64,000 nt of DNA, from positions 1,054,001 to 1,118,000 of the forward strand of contig JAEPQZ010000006.1 of the NCBI GenBank assembly GCA_016758905.1. The letters are read 5' to 3'. Position 1 is the stretch's first letter, and each line of letters begins with the position of its first letter. Below, one piece after another: positions 1 through 10,827 of this stretch. The position numbers and the translations under genes are program-made. The notes below the pieces were generated by a model. That model was not told where the DNA came from. It did not search any database and was given only the letters and a program-made list of their open reading frames with translations. The DNA comes from Umbelopsis isabellina (lineage: Eukaryota > Mucoromycota > Umbelopsidomycetes > Umbelopsidales > Umbelopsidaceae).

Positions 1-135
1 TCCGCAGGTTTCAATAAAAGGCAATTTTAACTTCACTTAGGTTTTAATCTTTTAGTATTTACTGGTTCTATCTTTCTACTTTTTACTTTGCTATCTCTCA
101 ATAAAAAGCTATAACGTCGTAAAAATTCAACCAAA

Positions 136-1948
136 ATGAAGAATTCTGATGAAAGATCAAGGCTGTTGGGCGACCACGACGAGTCATCGCCACAGCCTGT
201 CATGAAACCCAAAGTATCTCCTTGGTTCATGATAGCACCGATCTTCTTTGTCACCACTTGCATGGGGTGTGTATCAAACATGATGAAATTAAACAGCTTT
301 AATATTTGGTTTCCTAAAACTTCATGATATTTAGAGCATCGATTGCCCCAACTGTACAAATTTTGACCGAAATCTTCTGTAACGAGTGAGTTTTATTGTC
401 CCCTGTTTTGCTCAGCTTCTACTCCGAGAGGTTGGCAAAGAACCCATTTTTCTAACCGCGTTGTCGCAATAGGTACTATCAATCCAAAAACTCAATTAAT
501 TCGACTATTTTTGCAACTGAAATACCTCTAGATACCAATATACCCATACAAGAATGTTCTATTCCTGAAGTTCAAGCGCTTGTATCGTCCGCGATGGCCG
601 CTATTCGCATTTTGACATCCATTGCCGGTGAGCGTTACTATTTGATCAATCCGCATTGATAGTGCATAGTGCTAAAACTAAATCGTATCATGTTTTTTTT
701 GACAGTACTTGTGATGGCAGGATGGTTCGGTGAAGAATCGGATTATCGTGGCAGATTGTTTGTTCTGCGCGTGGCACCAGTAGGCATGATGCTGTCCACG
801 GTTCTAATGATTGTGGTCGCTCTGTATCAAGAATATGTGGGCATATGGCTCATCTTCCTTGCACCCATCATCAAGGGTATCTTCGCCGGTGAACATATTG
901 TTTTCTCTGCGTTCCAAGCATATATCTCAGATGCCACGACTCCACAAAATCGGTGAGTGCCATAATTAGTAATGATGTGAACTGCCCAAATTACTTACGC
1001 ACTTGCTTGGTCAGCACACTCTATATGTCATTTATGATGGCCACCTTATACTCTGGCTTAGCAGTGGGGCCTATTGCAGGCAGTTGGTTGATAAAGGCCA
1101 CTGGCGACATTATGAGTGTATTTTATGCCAACGTCACTGTCGAGTTCCTATTTTTCCTCTATGTGCTATTTCTTGTGCCCGAATCCAACTTTTATGTTGG
1201 AACCCATCCTAACAAAAAACGCAAAACTTTTGTTCAAAGGCTCAATATTTTTTCTGCGCTTAATATCATTGTGCGAACTAGACCACAACATGCCACGCGA
1301 TATGCCCTTTGGTACATGACGAGTATTATGTTCATGACCACAATGATCATGCTCCCACCTACACTACTATATGCTATGCTCAGATTTGGATGGACAGCTT
1401 ACGAAGGTGGCTTTTACATGAGCATGCAGTCGTTTACAAAGCTCATGGCACTTGTCGTCGTTCTTCCTATTATCACTCGAATCTTCAAACGCAAAAATCA
1501 GCCTCATAGGAAAGACATCCTGTTTGACGCTTGGATGATGCGTATTGGGTATGCTGTCGATGCTATTGGTCTAATTATGATGGCCACTGCACCTGACGTG
1601 CCTACCTTTTATGGAGCTGGCGCTGTTCAGGCCCTATCAATGGTGGCACAACCCAGTACAAAGTCATTGCTCACTGTATTGGTAAAGCCAAACGAAGTTG
1701 GCGAGCTATTCGGGGCTATAACTGTTGTTGACGCTGTGGCTGGAATAATTTCCCAATTTTTCGTCAATGCATTATACGCTGCAACTGTCAAAACAATGCC
1801 CAATGTCGTCTTCTATGCTTGTGCAGGAATTGCCGCCGGTGCGTGTTTGGCAGCTTGCTTTGTTCACCCCAAGTCAGACAATGACGACGGCCTAGTGCCA
1901 GTTGATATACCAGATGTCATGGATGCCGAAACAAGTAATTCGGCCTGA
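136..1948 (+). CDS. MFS transporter, SLC46/tetracycline-resistance-like
   Basis: Model of five exons, about 136-266, 335-385, 473-627, 706-952 and 1015-1948, giving about 505 residues in a continuous frame. The first intron could shift by two bases. The product is a polytopic membrane protein. After a short acidic N-terminus come many hydrophobic helices, for example around APIFFVTTC, LFVLRVAPVGMMLSTVLMIV, SGLAVGPIAGSWLI and MALVVVLPIITRI. This fits the 12-helix major facilitator fold. The GPIAGSWL segment and the overall layout resemble the SLC46/TetA-like branch common in fungi. Substrate is unknown; a small organic solute/proton antiporter or symporter is the family expectation. Helix count and branch are inferred from reading, not from a profile search. 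An AATAAA-like signal lies about 140 nt downstream. The gene converges on the Hal4-type kinase gene. Confidence 0.85.
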
Positions 1949-2322
1949 TTATGTAGTCAGCAATGAAACACGACCATTGTACACTGATTGGTCGCTGGCG
2001 ACGCTTACATTTGTCGTTTCCTATTTGCTTTTGTAATATATGCTTGCTGACGCTATGCCAAACGTATAAACGGATTTTTTTTTCTAAATAAAGTATTTCG
2101 ACAAAATGAACAGAATTTGGCAATTGTGATAAGGCATTGCAGTTAATTCTTACTTGCTGGAGGCACACTGATAGGGCAAAATTATTATATATTTGACAAT
2201 GGGTTTGTTTAGCAAAATGAGAGACTTCATACAATATGGTACAAAAGGGTACTGCTACATCAATATTAGAGCATAGGAGCATAGAAGGGAAAGTGAATGA
2301 AAAGAGTAGGAGTTGTCCTTGT
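1949..2322. other. Intergenic, convergent 3' ends
   Basis: Gap between the stop codons of the MFS transporter and the Hal4-type kinase. It holds a T-run followed by an AATAAA near 2086, a plausible polyadenylation signal for the transporter. I see no gene. Confidence 0.6.
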
Positions 2323-4084
2323 TTATCCAGTGCTCGTTTGTTCCAAGGATGGACTTGAAGTCATAGATGGCAGTTCAGCACATGCAGGTTTTAAAGACTT
2401 TATCGTTTGTTGCTCATCGGTACTCTGGCAACACCATATAGACTCAAACCATTCATTCTTGAGAATATCGGCTGCATACAATCTTTTGGAAGGTTTTGGG
2501 TCCAGCATACGATAAATGAGCTTCTTGGCAGCGAATTCCAGACCCTCCAAAACATCGTAGCCGCCTTCTTTCGCCTTGCGACGAATAGTTTCTCGTGCCT
2601 TCAATATGCCTTCGTTGCGTTCCTTCTCAGTACGTTCTGCTTCAGCCTTTCGCTCTTCGTCCGTAGTACACGTTCGATGTAGACTTCGCATTCGTCGTGC
2701 TTTATCTCTTTCTTCATCTACCAAGCTGCGGAACATCAGGTAGCGTTCATAATGCTGATCGTCAGGACGTGCTACGTGCCATAAGTGTTTTCCGGTTCGC
2801 ATTGCCATATAAATGACAGCACAGCTCCATATGTCTACAAGACGGGGATCAAATTCGCCTTTGCCAAACTGTTCCGGAGCAATATATGGCTCTGAGCCGC
2901 AAATACCGGTACTGCCATGTATTGCGCCATTCTTCTTGCTTCCAGCAGCTTCCCAAGCCATACGGAAACATTCAGATGATCCAAAATCTGAGATCTTTAA
3001 ACAACCATCCGATGTTAGAAGAAGATTTTCTGGCTTCAAGTCACGATGCGAGACGCCCATCCTATGCAAATATTCCACACCGTTGATAAGTTGCTTGAAG
3101 AAGCAATTAGCTTCAGCAGCCTCCAAACCAGAGTTTGTTTCAAAAATCAAATGGAAGAGATCGCCGCCGTTGCAGAAATCCATAACTTGACAATATGTGG
3201 ATGATGCTTCGCTGCTTGGCAACAAGTCCAGTGTCTGAATAATATTGTTATGATGCAAAGTAGACGATATGCAGAATTCTGAGGTTAGGCGCTTGACATA
3301 TTGTTTTGGTGTCTCATCGTTACGTTTCTTGAACTCCTTATGATAAAAAAATATTGGTCAGTAACTGTCAAGACGCATGACTTTGCTGACACATCAAGTT
3401 TTTACTTACTTTCACGGCATAAAGCCTTTCGCCTGTTCCCGGCACTGAAGGATCTACTTTATGAGCTATGCGTACCACACCAAAAGCGCCTTTACCAATT
3501 ATTTCTTGGCAAGTGCCCCATTTGGCAGTCAAACTCAAATCGCCATTTTTGTTAGGCTTCTTTTCTTCGTCACTGGCTTGATCCAGCTGATCAGCACCAT
3601 GTTCTTTTTTATCTCCCCACATAGGAAGTTTAAAGTGGCCACCTTTTCCTTGATGAAATAATCCAGTTAGGCCATTGAGAGATGATGTAAGCTTGCTCAC
3701 GCTTGGCATAATCAAGTGGTGCTTGTGTGTGCCATCTTCAAAAACTTGAAAACGTGGGTTATTTACAGAAGGGATATTGTTTCCGCTTGCAGACGAAACG
3801 GGGGAATTTGGTCGACTGCTGGCGCCGCCAGGACTGCCAGGAGCTTGTAGACTAACTGTAGCTGATTGATTCGGCGATGCTGGTCTAACAGGTAGTTTTA
3901 ACTCTGTCTGTTCTTGAAGTGGTTTCTGAGGAGCTTCCTCATCGACGGATGCAATAGCTGACGATGCGGTTGATTGTGTCCTAGATGGGTGGAATAGCGA
4001 ATGAAGTAATCCGCCTTCCTTTGTGGATATTTTCCGTTCTAAGCCCCACCGAGAACTTTTTGGTGAGCGATTCTCCTCACCCAT
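2323..4084 (-). CDS. Serine/threonine kinase, Hal4/Sat4 (NPR1-like) family
   Basis: Two exons, 4084-3410 and 3336-2323, about 562 residues. The N-terminal third is low-complexity and Ser/Pro-rich with several SP/TP sites. The kinase domain starts near residue 190 with glycine loop GKGAFGVV and ATP lysine in YAVKV. Then come the catalytic loop HRDLKPEN, the DFGSS magnesium motif, and GSEPYIAPEQFGKGEFDP, the activation-to-APE segment typical of fungal Hal4/Sat4 kinases. WHVARPDDQ is also characteristic of that group. In yeast this family stabilises plasma-membrane transporters (Trk1/2 potassium uptake) and confers salt tolerance; that role here is by homology. Yeast Sat4 is about 603 residues. 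The intron falls inside the conserved VK/EFKKR sequence right after the ATP lysine. Neighbours give no functional clue. Confidence 0.92.
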
Positions 4085-4533
4085 CGAATATCTAGTTGTA
4101 GATGATAAGTAAAGTTTAAAGAAGTTGAGATATTACAAAGAAAGAAGTAATGTAGTAATGAAAAAGTGAATAAAAGACGCTTGTAATATAAAGTGAAACG
4201 AGGAAAGCTCAAAAATAAGAAAAATTTAGCCTGCTTTGTCACGCTCAGGTAAGAAAAATGAGCCGCAAATCAAAAAATTGCCTCAGAAACAGCGTTTAGC
4301 CAATTACGCTTATATTCGCCTAACCAGGGAAGAAAATTACATATTCCATTTAATTCCACCTGCTTATTATTGTTATTAGTACAACACGTTCAGGTGGGAT
4401 AATCACGAGACACCTAATCTTTCATATTTCTCATCGGCTGCTATGCTCATCATTTGCACCACGAAAGAACATTTATATTTGGTCTGTTCCCCAGACTTCT
4501 TTATTTGTTTATTTCAAACTGAAACAAATATTA
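4085..4533. other. Intergenic, upstream of Hal4-type kinase
   Basis: About 450 bases between the kinase start and the stop of the epimerase, which lies on the same strand. It should hold the kinase promoter and the epimerase 3' UTR. I see no TATA box or gene I can support. Confidence 0.5.
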
Positions 4534-5497
4534 CTACTGATGTGCTTTCCAAGCTTTATAATACCTTTCGATACCATCGACGACACCTGGCCTTCTCTGT
4601 TCGTAGCCGAGGACCTTCACAGCCTTGCGGATATCATAGGCGGGGCTATACAAGCCCAGCGCTTCTTCAAAAGGATTTGAAGCTGGCTGATAGGAGATTT
4701 TCACATCTACCTTACTTACGCGGGCCATGGCTTTGATCATTTCGGTGACATTTTCTGTTTGAGCGTTTGCCACATTGAATATCTGTCCTTTCGTCAAATT
4801 GATGCGTTCGATAGCACTGACATACGTTTCGGCAAGATCATCTGTGTGAACAGGAGCAGCTCTAGTCTGGTCATTGTTGATCAATGTTATCTGCCCACTC
4901 TCAACGGCATGTAACCAAAAAGAGAAGATCGATCCACTCCTGCCGTAAACTAAACCCGGTCTGATGACCACGCCGTCGTAAGCTTTGCTTTTGATGACAC
5001 GTTGCTCCAAGGCTGGCCTCCATGCAACTAAAGAGATGGGGTTAAGAGCATCGGTCTCGTCTACAGTGACAGGGAGATCGTGGCCGTCACCATAGACCCA
5101 AACACCAGAAGTATAGATCACTGTAAATCTTTTTTCAGGGTACTCCTTGACAGCTGAGTCAATTGTATCAAGCAACTTAGCAGCTGTTGTAGCCAGATCT
5201 TTGTCAGAAGAAGCATCTATTATGACACTAACGGATTTCAAAAGATGCAGCCAAGTAGAGGGATCCGAGACATCGCCTACCACGCCATTTACTAACAAAA
5301 AGAGACTGCTATTAGATGCAATTCTATCTTGTGGTTTAAGCTCCATTGACTGATCACTTACTCTCTTCTTTCTGGAGTTCCTTTGCTTTTTCTTCCCGAC
5401 GGGTTAAACCGAAAACTTCATGACCGTTGCGAGTTAAAGCTCGAGCGACCTCTCTGCCAATGACACCAGTGGATCCGAAAAGTAATACTTTGACCAT
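4534..5497 (-). CDS. NAD(P)-dependent epimerase/dehydratase-like protein (extended/atypical SDR)
   Basis: Two exons, 5497-5362 and 5291-4534, about 297 residues. The N-terminus MVKVLLFGSTGVIGREVARAL is a Rossmann dinucleotide fold with the GxxGxxG motif. The splice yields KEEINGVVGDVSDP, the usual second strand-turn of NmrA-like/extended SDR proteins. Later landmarks are VIDASSD, VIYTSGVWVYG (active-site Ser/Tyr region), VVIRPGLVYGRSGS and HTDDLAETYVSAIE, which are classic of nucleoside-diphosphate-sugar-epimerase-like proteins. The substrate cannot be told from sequence. I chose the ATG at 5497 because the Rossmann strand starts directly there; a longer reading would add 13 charged residues. 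A TATATAA at 5556-5562 lies about 60 nt upstream. Confidence 0.87.
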
Positions 5498-5555
5498 GTT
5501 GATTTGCTTGCTTTTCTTAATTGAAATATTCCTCAAACTTCCAAAACAGCTCGTA

Positions 5556-5562
5556 TTATATA
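5556..5562 (-). promoter_or_regulatory. Putative TATA box of the SDR gene
   Basis: TATATAA on the minus strand, about 60 nt before the start codon at 5497. A CCCGGGA follows immediately upstream. Position and sequence fit a core promoter; no transcript evidence. Confidence 0.45.
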
Positions 5563-6297
5563 GCCATCCCGGGACCGCTTAAATTTCGGCGGAGGCTGAA
5601 ACATTTAGGGCCACAGTGATCACCGATGGCGAATGGCTTATAAATTTGTTACCGAGATATGTAAAGCAAATTACTCGGTCCATGCGTCTAGAATAATGGT
5701 TATCAATTGAGCATTAGCTTAAAATATTCTCAATAGAATTTGTTCTTTGGTTTTCATTTTGAATCAGTGCTTTTGACAGGGTTTATTAGTTTTATTATTG
5801 ACAGTGAAAAGTAGTCTTATGTCCCATTCTGGGCTATCCAGTTTCATTAACGTGCAAATTTCTACAGCTCTGCAAAAAAGAGACCCAAAGTCTCTGTTTG
5901 CTATGTGTCACACGTTGTTCAGATACGCAGATATTGTTGCGCAGCAATGCTTGCCCGCATGAAACATATAGGAATTATAGCGTTACGCAAGCACAGTGAC
6001 CACGTAACCCTTTTCGGCCTTAGGTTTTTCCGTTGGCTGATTTGTTCACCCTTGGCACAAACTGCCTTCTCTTAAACAATTCTATTGCTAGTAACGAGCC
6101 GGGCTTACAACATTTGTTGATCTTTTTTTTTTTTTTTACAACACAATGAGGTACATAGGAGAATAGATTTGATAATATATTAGAGTATGCTTAAATAACA
6201 AAAATACAGCTGTTGCTGTCCCTCTTGTTACTGCTATCCATGCCCGACTTGCAGCTTGCTTTGACTAATACCATTATCATTACTGAGAATTAAGTAA
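5563..6297. other. Intergenic
   Basis: About 735 bases between the SDR promoter and the stop of the first GH5 gene on the same strand. There is a run of 14 or more T at about 6124-6138. I see no ORF with coding character and no tRNA-like box. Confidence 0.5.
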
Positions 6298-7431
6298 TCA
6301 GCATTGTGAATTAGTATGCCTGGGCCATGTTCCGTTGTTGATGTAGCCTTCGGAAACCAGCTGCTCGAAGGACCACACATCTGAGTTAATGTTGTTTTTG
6401 ATTGCCCAGAAGGTGCCTCCGGCAAGTTTCTGCCAAGTGGCAACTTGAGAATCCATAAATTTACGTAACCAAGAATCACTGGAAGTCGCTCCGGATGCCA
6501 AAGACCATTCGCCAATCATTACAGGCAGGTGGAAGCTGCTGTCGCTACTCATGGCACATACTTGGGAAAGTATAGTACTTTCGTCACTTGCAGGAGGGTT
6601 ATCAAAAGCCCAGTAGGGATGGAGGTCAATTACTGCGTTAGCTGGTGGAGGAAGGAAGCTAGACCATGCACCGAGTCCTTGAAAACCATCATGGAACATC
6701 ATGGGTACTTGAAACGCGGATGCGTGTATAATAGTATAAGCATTTTGATAGTAACCTTTAAGAGTGCTGAGAACACTGGAGTTGGCTACGTTAGGCTCAT
6801 TAGCTGCTTCGATAGAAGCAATTTGGTTTTTCAATGTTGATGACAATCCATTCATCCAATCCACAACGGCTTGAACGGTCTTAAGACCACGTTGAACATT
6901 ATAACTGGTATAGAAATCAATAGGGCCAATATGTCCCGAGTGAGCTTGGCCATTCTGAGAACCAGGTAGCCCATGAAGATCGATGATTGCATAGATATTA
7001 TAGGTAGCACAGTAGCCCAAAATACGTTCTATCTGAGCCTTCTGACCACTAGAGACATAAGGTTCGCCAGAATCAGGAGTGATAAAAGCCCAGTAGCCTA
7101 CTGGAATACGAACATGATTGCCACCCATATTGGCGATAGCCTTGATATCATTTTCAGTTACCCAGTTGTTCCAATGGGCAGTCAATGCTGAAGCAGGGTC
7201 AGAAGCATCCAAACAAAAATTCCATTCGTCTTGAGCATTTGGAGCATAGCTAGAAAATATGGTGTCATCCATCCACCTCTCCAAGATGAGCCAATTACCC
7301 AAATTGGCTCCCCAAGCTTTTTGAGTCCAATAGTTGTAAGCTGTACCAGCTCGCTTGACAGGGCTGGCAGTGACTACGGCTAGAAGAGTAGCACCTGCGA
7401 CGATAGCTTTTGACCACAACGATAACCTCAT
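6298..7431 (-). CDS. Secreted GH5 exo-1,3-beta-glucanase (first tandem copy)
   Basis: Single exon, 377 residues. A signal peptide (about residues 1-22, core IVAGATLLAVVTA) is followed by a dibasic KR at 26-27, a likely Kex2 processing site. The body carries family GH5 (subfamily 9-like) landmarks: ANLGNWLILERW replaces the usual NLGGWLVLEPW. Then come HVRIPVGYWAF, IIDLHGLPGSQNG, NEP with the predicted acid/base Glu212, and IGEWS with predicted nucleophile Glu308. The spacing of about 96 residues between the two Glu agrees with yeast and Candida exo-glucanases. The enzyme should trim beta-1,3-glucan in the wall or medium. It is a close paralogue of the next gene. The start codon sits about 54 nt downstream of a TATAAATA. 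Confidence 0.95.
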   Translation of the reverse strand: MRLSLWSKAIVAGATLLAVVTASPVKRAGTAYNYWTQKAWGANLGNWLILERWMDDTIFSSYAPNAQDEWNFCLDASDPASALTAHWNNWVTENDIKAIANMGGNHVRIPVGYWAFITPDSGEPYVSSGQKAQIERILGYCATYNIYAIIDLHGLPGSQNGQAHSGHIGPIDFYTSYNVQRGLKTVQAVVDWMNGLSSTLKNQIASIEAANEPNVANSSVLSTLKGYYQNAYTIIHASAFQVPMMFHDGFQGLGAWSSFLPPPANAVIDLHPYWAFDNPPASDESTILSQVCAMSSDSSFHLPVMIGEWSLASGATSSDSWLRKFMDSQVATWQKLAGGTFWAIKNNINSDVWSFEQLVSEGYINNGTWPRHTNSQC

Positions 7432-7484
7432 AGTTTAGAAGAGTATTTTCTTTGTGCCCAACGGACAGTATATCTACATGCATG

Positions 7485-7492
7485 TATTTATA
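7485..7492 (-). promoter_or_regulatory. TATA box of first GH5 gene
   Basis: TATAAATA on the minus strand, 54-61 nt upstream of the ATG at 7431. The paralogous gene has a TATATAAA in the equivalent place, so the core promoter layout is shared. Confidence 0.6.
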
Positions 7493-8521
7493 CCAGCTAC
7501 TTATTGACGATCCCTGGCACAGAAATTGAGTGGCAATATCCCTATCTGGTTTAGCCAATATTTTTAACCAGATGAGTTGTGTAATATATTATTTGTGCAA
7601 TACAATGAACATCTGCAGAACTTGTTTAGTAGTTGTTACAAGCTTCTCTCCTGTGCGGGAAATGGGCCAAATGGGCCAAATGAACCCGATACGTCTTCGG
7701 GTTGTACAGCAGGTAACACTAGCTGTAAATAGTTCATTATACTATTCCATCTCATCGTTTTTCCTTTTAAAGCTCCATGTGTTTTCATTTCTTCAGGGAC
7801 GAAGACCCTTATAAGCCACTAATAATTTCTATTGTGCTCGGTTTGACTGACTGAGAAAAAAAATTAGAGTACCTAGGCGGGTCCCTTTTAGTATCAGTAG
7901 TATCACCCTATTTTCACCAACTATGGAATAAATTAAAATGCAAATTGTATTAAAGGCGTTATTTTTTCTGCCGGACATGACCGACGTGCATTCTGATGCT
8001 CAGATAATTAATTTCATTTTTAAATTGACAACCCTGTTTTATCAATCGTTGATATGTCTGCTATGAATATGTCTGCTCTGGGTGTGCTGTTAAACAACTT
8101 AATAATTGAAATTGTATACAATACTTTCCCGGTATGTAGAAGAATTCACCGGCCGATCGTGACAGGCTCAATTTTCCAGCAATATCCGATGTGTGGGTAC
8201 AAACGGCTCCAGCTCACGGGAGCAACATTGGCTCCATGATCAACGCAGTTTGTCCTACTTATGACTAAATAATACATGTGCATCAATACCTCTGCTTGAA
8301 ACACCTGATCTAGTCACCGGCGATGTGATGGCATTACAAGTTTATGATACATAGGTCATGAGTAGAAACAGCTGCGAAATACATAGTCTACTTTTACATG
8401 ATCAATAATTTTCTGCGTCTAGGAGAAGCAACCATATCTCTACTCCAACTCCATGATATTTGAGACTACGTTAATGTACTGATGTCTAACAGCAGTTGCT
8501 AAGCATCATGTATATAAAGTT
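7493..8521. other. Intergenic between tandem glucanase genes
   Basis: About 1 kb that should include the upstream regulatory region of the first GH5 gene and the 3' end of the second. A directly repeated AATGGGCCAA lies near 7660-7680. No convincing coding sequence on either strand. Confidence 0.5.
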
Positions 8522-9640
8522 TTAGCAAATGGCATTTGTATGGTCCGAGAACGTTTTGCTATTAATGTATCCTTCCTTCACAAGCTGCTCAAAGGACCAC
8601 TGTTTGGAATTTATAGCATTTTTCAGAGACCACATCAAACCGCCGGAACTTTGCTTCCATACTGAAAGCTGGGTATCCAAAAACTGACGAGTAGTGTGTT
8701 CATCCATATTAATTTGTGTCGCTATTGACCATTCGCCTACAAGTACAGGCAGATAAAAGCTGGCGACAACTTGCTTCTTGTCGCACACTTCCTTCAATAT
8801 AATGCTCACATCTCTTTTAGACTCTTCCATCCAATAGTAATGAGTGTCGATCAATGCATTAGCGTTATATGGGAAGAGGTCCTGGAAATCAGATAGCCAT
8901 CTGAATGAATCACTAAATATCATGGGAACCTTGTATGCGGAGGCATCAATAATTTTATAAGCTTGTTGGTAGTAATCCTTCAGTATATTGAAAACCGCCA
9001 CATTGCGAGTATGAGGCTCATTGATCACTTCGATGGCAGAGATCGTTGACTTCAGCCGTGGAGGCAATCCATTCATCCATGCAACGACAGCTTCTACAGT
9101 CTGTAAACTCCTTATCACATTACGACGTTGGAAAAAGTCTGTTGGTCCTATCCTACCGGAATGATCTTGGCCGTTTTGTGAACCAGGGAGAGCATGCAAA
9201 TCTATGATGGCATTAATGTTGTATTGTGCGCAATATCCAAGAATTCTTTCTATTTGAGCCTTTTGCCCGGTGCCGATATATGGTTCACCATCGATGACAG
9301 GTATGAATGCCCAGTAACCCACAGGAATACGGACATGATTGGCATTTACGCTGGCAAGCATGCGAAAATCATCTTCTGTTATCCAGTCTTGCCAGTGTTG
9401 TTGCAAAAGCTCGGTAGCGTTAGCCGCTTGTTGACAAAAGGTCCACTCGTCCTGAGCGTTAGGAGCGAACTTCCCAAAAAACCCTGGATCAAGCCATCGC
9501 TCTAAAATAAGCCAGTTACCAAGATTGGCGCCAAATGCTTTCTGCGTCCAGAAGTTCCAAGCTGTACCGTCTCGTTTGACAACAAAAGCTGAAGATGCTG
9601 AAAGGGCATATAACAGTATAAACAATCGCAGAAAGGACAT
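8522..9640 (-). CDS. Secreted GH5 exo-1,3-beta-glucanase (second tandem copy)
   Basis: Single exon, 372 residues, co-oriented with the first copy. The signal peptide (about residues 1-18) and the dibasic KR at 22-23 match the first copy in arrangement. Shared blocks include WTQKAFGANLGNWLILERW, HVRIPVGYWAFIP, GQKAQIERILGYCA and DLHALPGSQNG. The predicted catalytic residues are Glu208 in INEPH and Glu303 in VGEWS, so the active site looks intact. The two proteins differ throughout the C-terminal half and at many surface positions, which suggests an old duplication with both copies under selection. Expected role: extracellular beta-1,3-glucan hydrolysis. It is also intronless, unlike most neighbours. 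Confidence 0.94.
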   Translation of the reverse strand: MSFLRLFILLYALSASSAFVVKRDGTAWNFWTQKAFGANLGNWLILERWLDPGFFGKFAPNAQDEWTFCQQAANATELLQQHWQDWITEDDFRMLASVNANHVRIPVGYWAFIPVIDGEPYIGTGQKAQIERILGYCAQYNINAIIDLHALPGSQNGQDHSGRIGPTDFFQRRNVIRSLQTVEAVVAWMNGLPPRLKSTISAIEVINEPHTRNVAVFNILKDYYQQAYKIIDASAYKVPMIFSDSFRWLSDFQDLFPYNANALIDTHYYWMEESKRDVSIILKEVCDKKQVVASFYLPVLVGEWSIATQINMDEHTTRQFLDTQLSVWKQSSGGLMWSLKNAINSKQWSFEQLVKEGYINSKTFSDHTNAIC

Positions 9641-9677
9641 GGCGAAATGATTTTATGATTCACTCAGAGTGGACAAG

Positions 9678-9685
9678 TTTATATA
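9678..9685 (-). promoter_or_regulatory. TATA box of second GH5 gene
   Basis: TATATAAA on the minus strand about 40 nt upstream of the ATG at 9640, matching the arrangement in the first copy. Confidence 0.55.
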
Positions 9686-10827
9686 TCAACACGTTCAATG
9701 CCATGTGCATCAAGCGCGGTTAATAACCGGTATGATGTAGGGGCCTGAACTTCGGCTTCCCCCACACGATTGAGAGTCCTAATCATAGTATGCAATGCCA
9801 TAGTTCTGTCAATAATGAGAAGATTCACTAAACAGAACAACTTGTCGTTACATCTAACACTCTCTAGATTACCAACAGCAAGTAAATAGCATTTTTAGCA
9901 GAGCTTGTGAAAAGTTTGTCGTCATAAATCCACAATTTTTGGATTACTCCACCTTTGTGGCTTTATCGACAATTGACGAAATGAAGAATAAACTCATCTT
10001 TACAGCTGATGGACATTTTGGTCAGCGTATATGCTGTCTATAGCTCTGATTACAATTTTTGTTGTCTCCTATTGGATGATGGGCTGATCGGTCGAAAATG
10101 GATGCCTTCACCGAATAGAGTATGACGGAACTTATGATTACAACCGCTACCCCTTGACCTTACATAGCAGTATCTGATCTGCTCTGATCTGCTCTGGCTA
10201 AAGTGATGCTTATTTCTGATAGTCTTTGCTTTAGGATTACTTCAAACAGTAGTTAAACGTACACATGCTACATTTATGACACTCAGCATTGACAAACAAT
10301 GGGACAGAAATTGTTAAGATGGGCTTATCACAAAGGCTTATTGAAAATATCTAAATTTTATCTGAGTACATCAGTATTTGTAAACAAGTTGTGTTAACGA
10401 CTATGATCATGACGTTGTTAAAGCATCAACACTTTGTGTACTTCAAAGATTCCGTATCTTACAGATAACCTGACCAATGAAGCATTGGTTCTTCTGGATT
10501 GATCAGAGAGTAGCATGTTCATATGGAGACTGACATCTCGGACCACAGTTACAATGAAATTAACTGCGACAATGTTCCAATTAGCAGTAGACTTTGTGGG
10601 GATTATACGTATTTTTAATTCTTTACAATGATGTGATGATAACTATAACAGTACAATAAATAAGGTTGCTACAAATCGTTTAGCAAGCAACATATACCCA
10701 GAGATAAACAAAAAAGGTTCAAGTACAGATACATTAAGAAGAACAGTGAATGAGAAAGAGAAATATTGTCTATAAAAAGGTGATCCACTCGAGTGGGCGA
10801 TCAAGTTGATCAATGTAGAAAGAGATC
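9686..10827. other. Long intergenic region
   Basis: About 1.14 kb between the second glucanase promoter and the stop of the bHLH gene. It contains a short tandem repeat of the unit GATCTGCTCT near 10174-10196. I see no ORF, tRNA or repeat element I could support. It probably carries glucanase upstream control sites. Confidence 0.5.

Noticed and set aside
5362-5536. Longer N-terminus of the SDR protein starting at 5536
   Set aside because: Adds 13 residues ah'ead of the Rossmann strand with no conserved feature; the ATG at 5497 starts directly at the fold.
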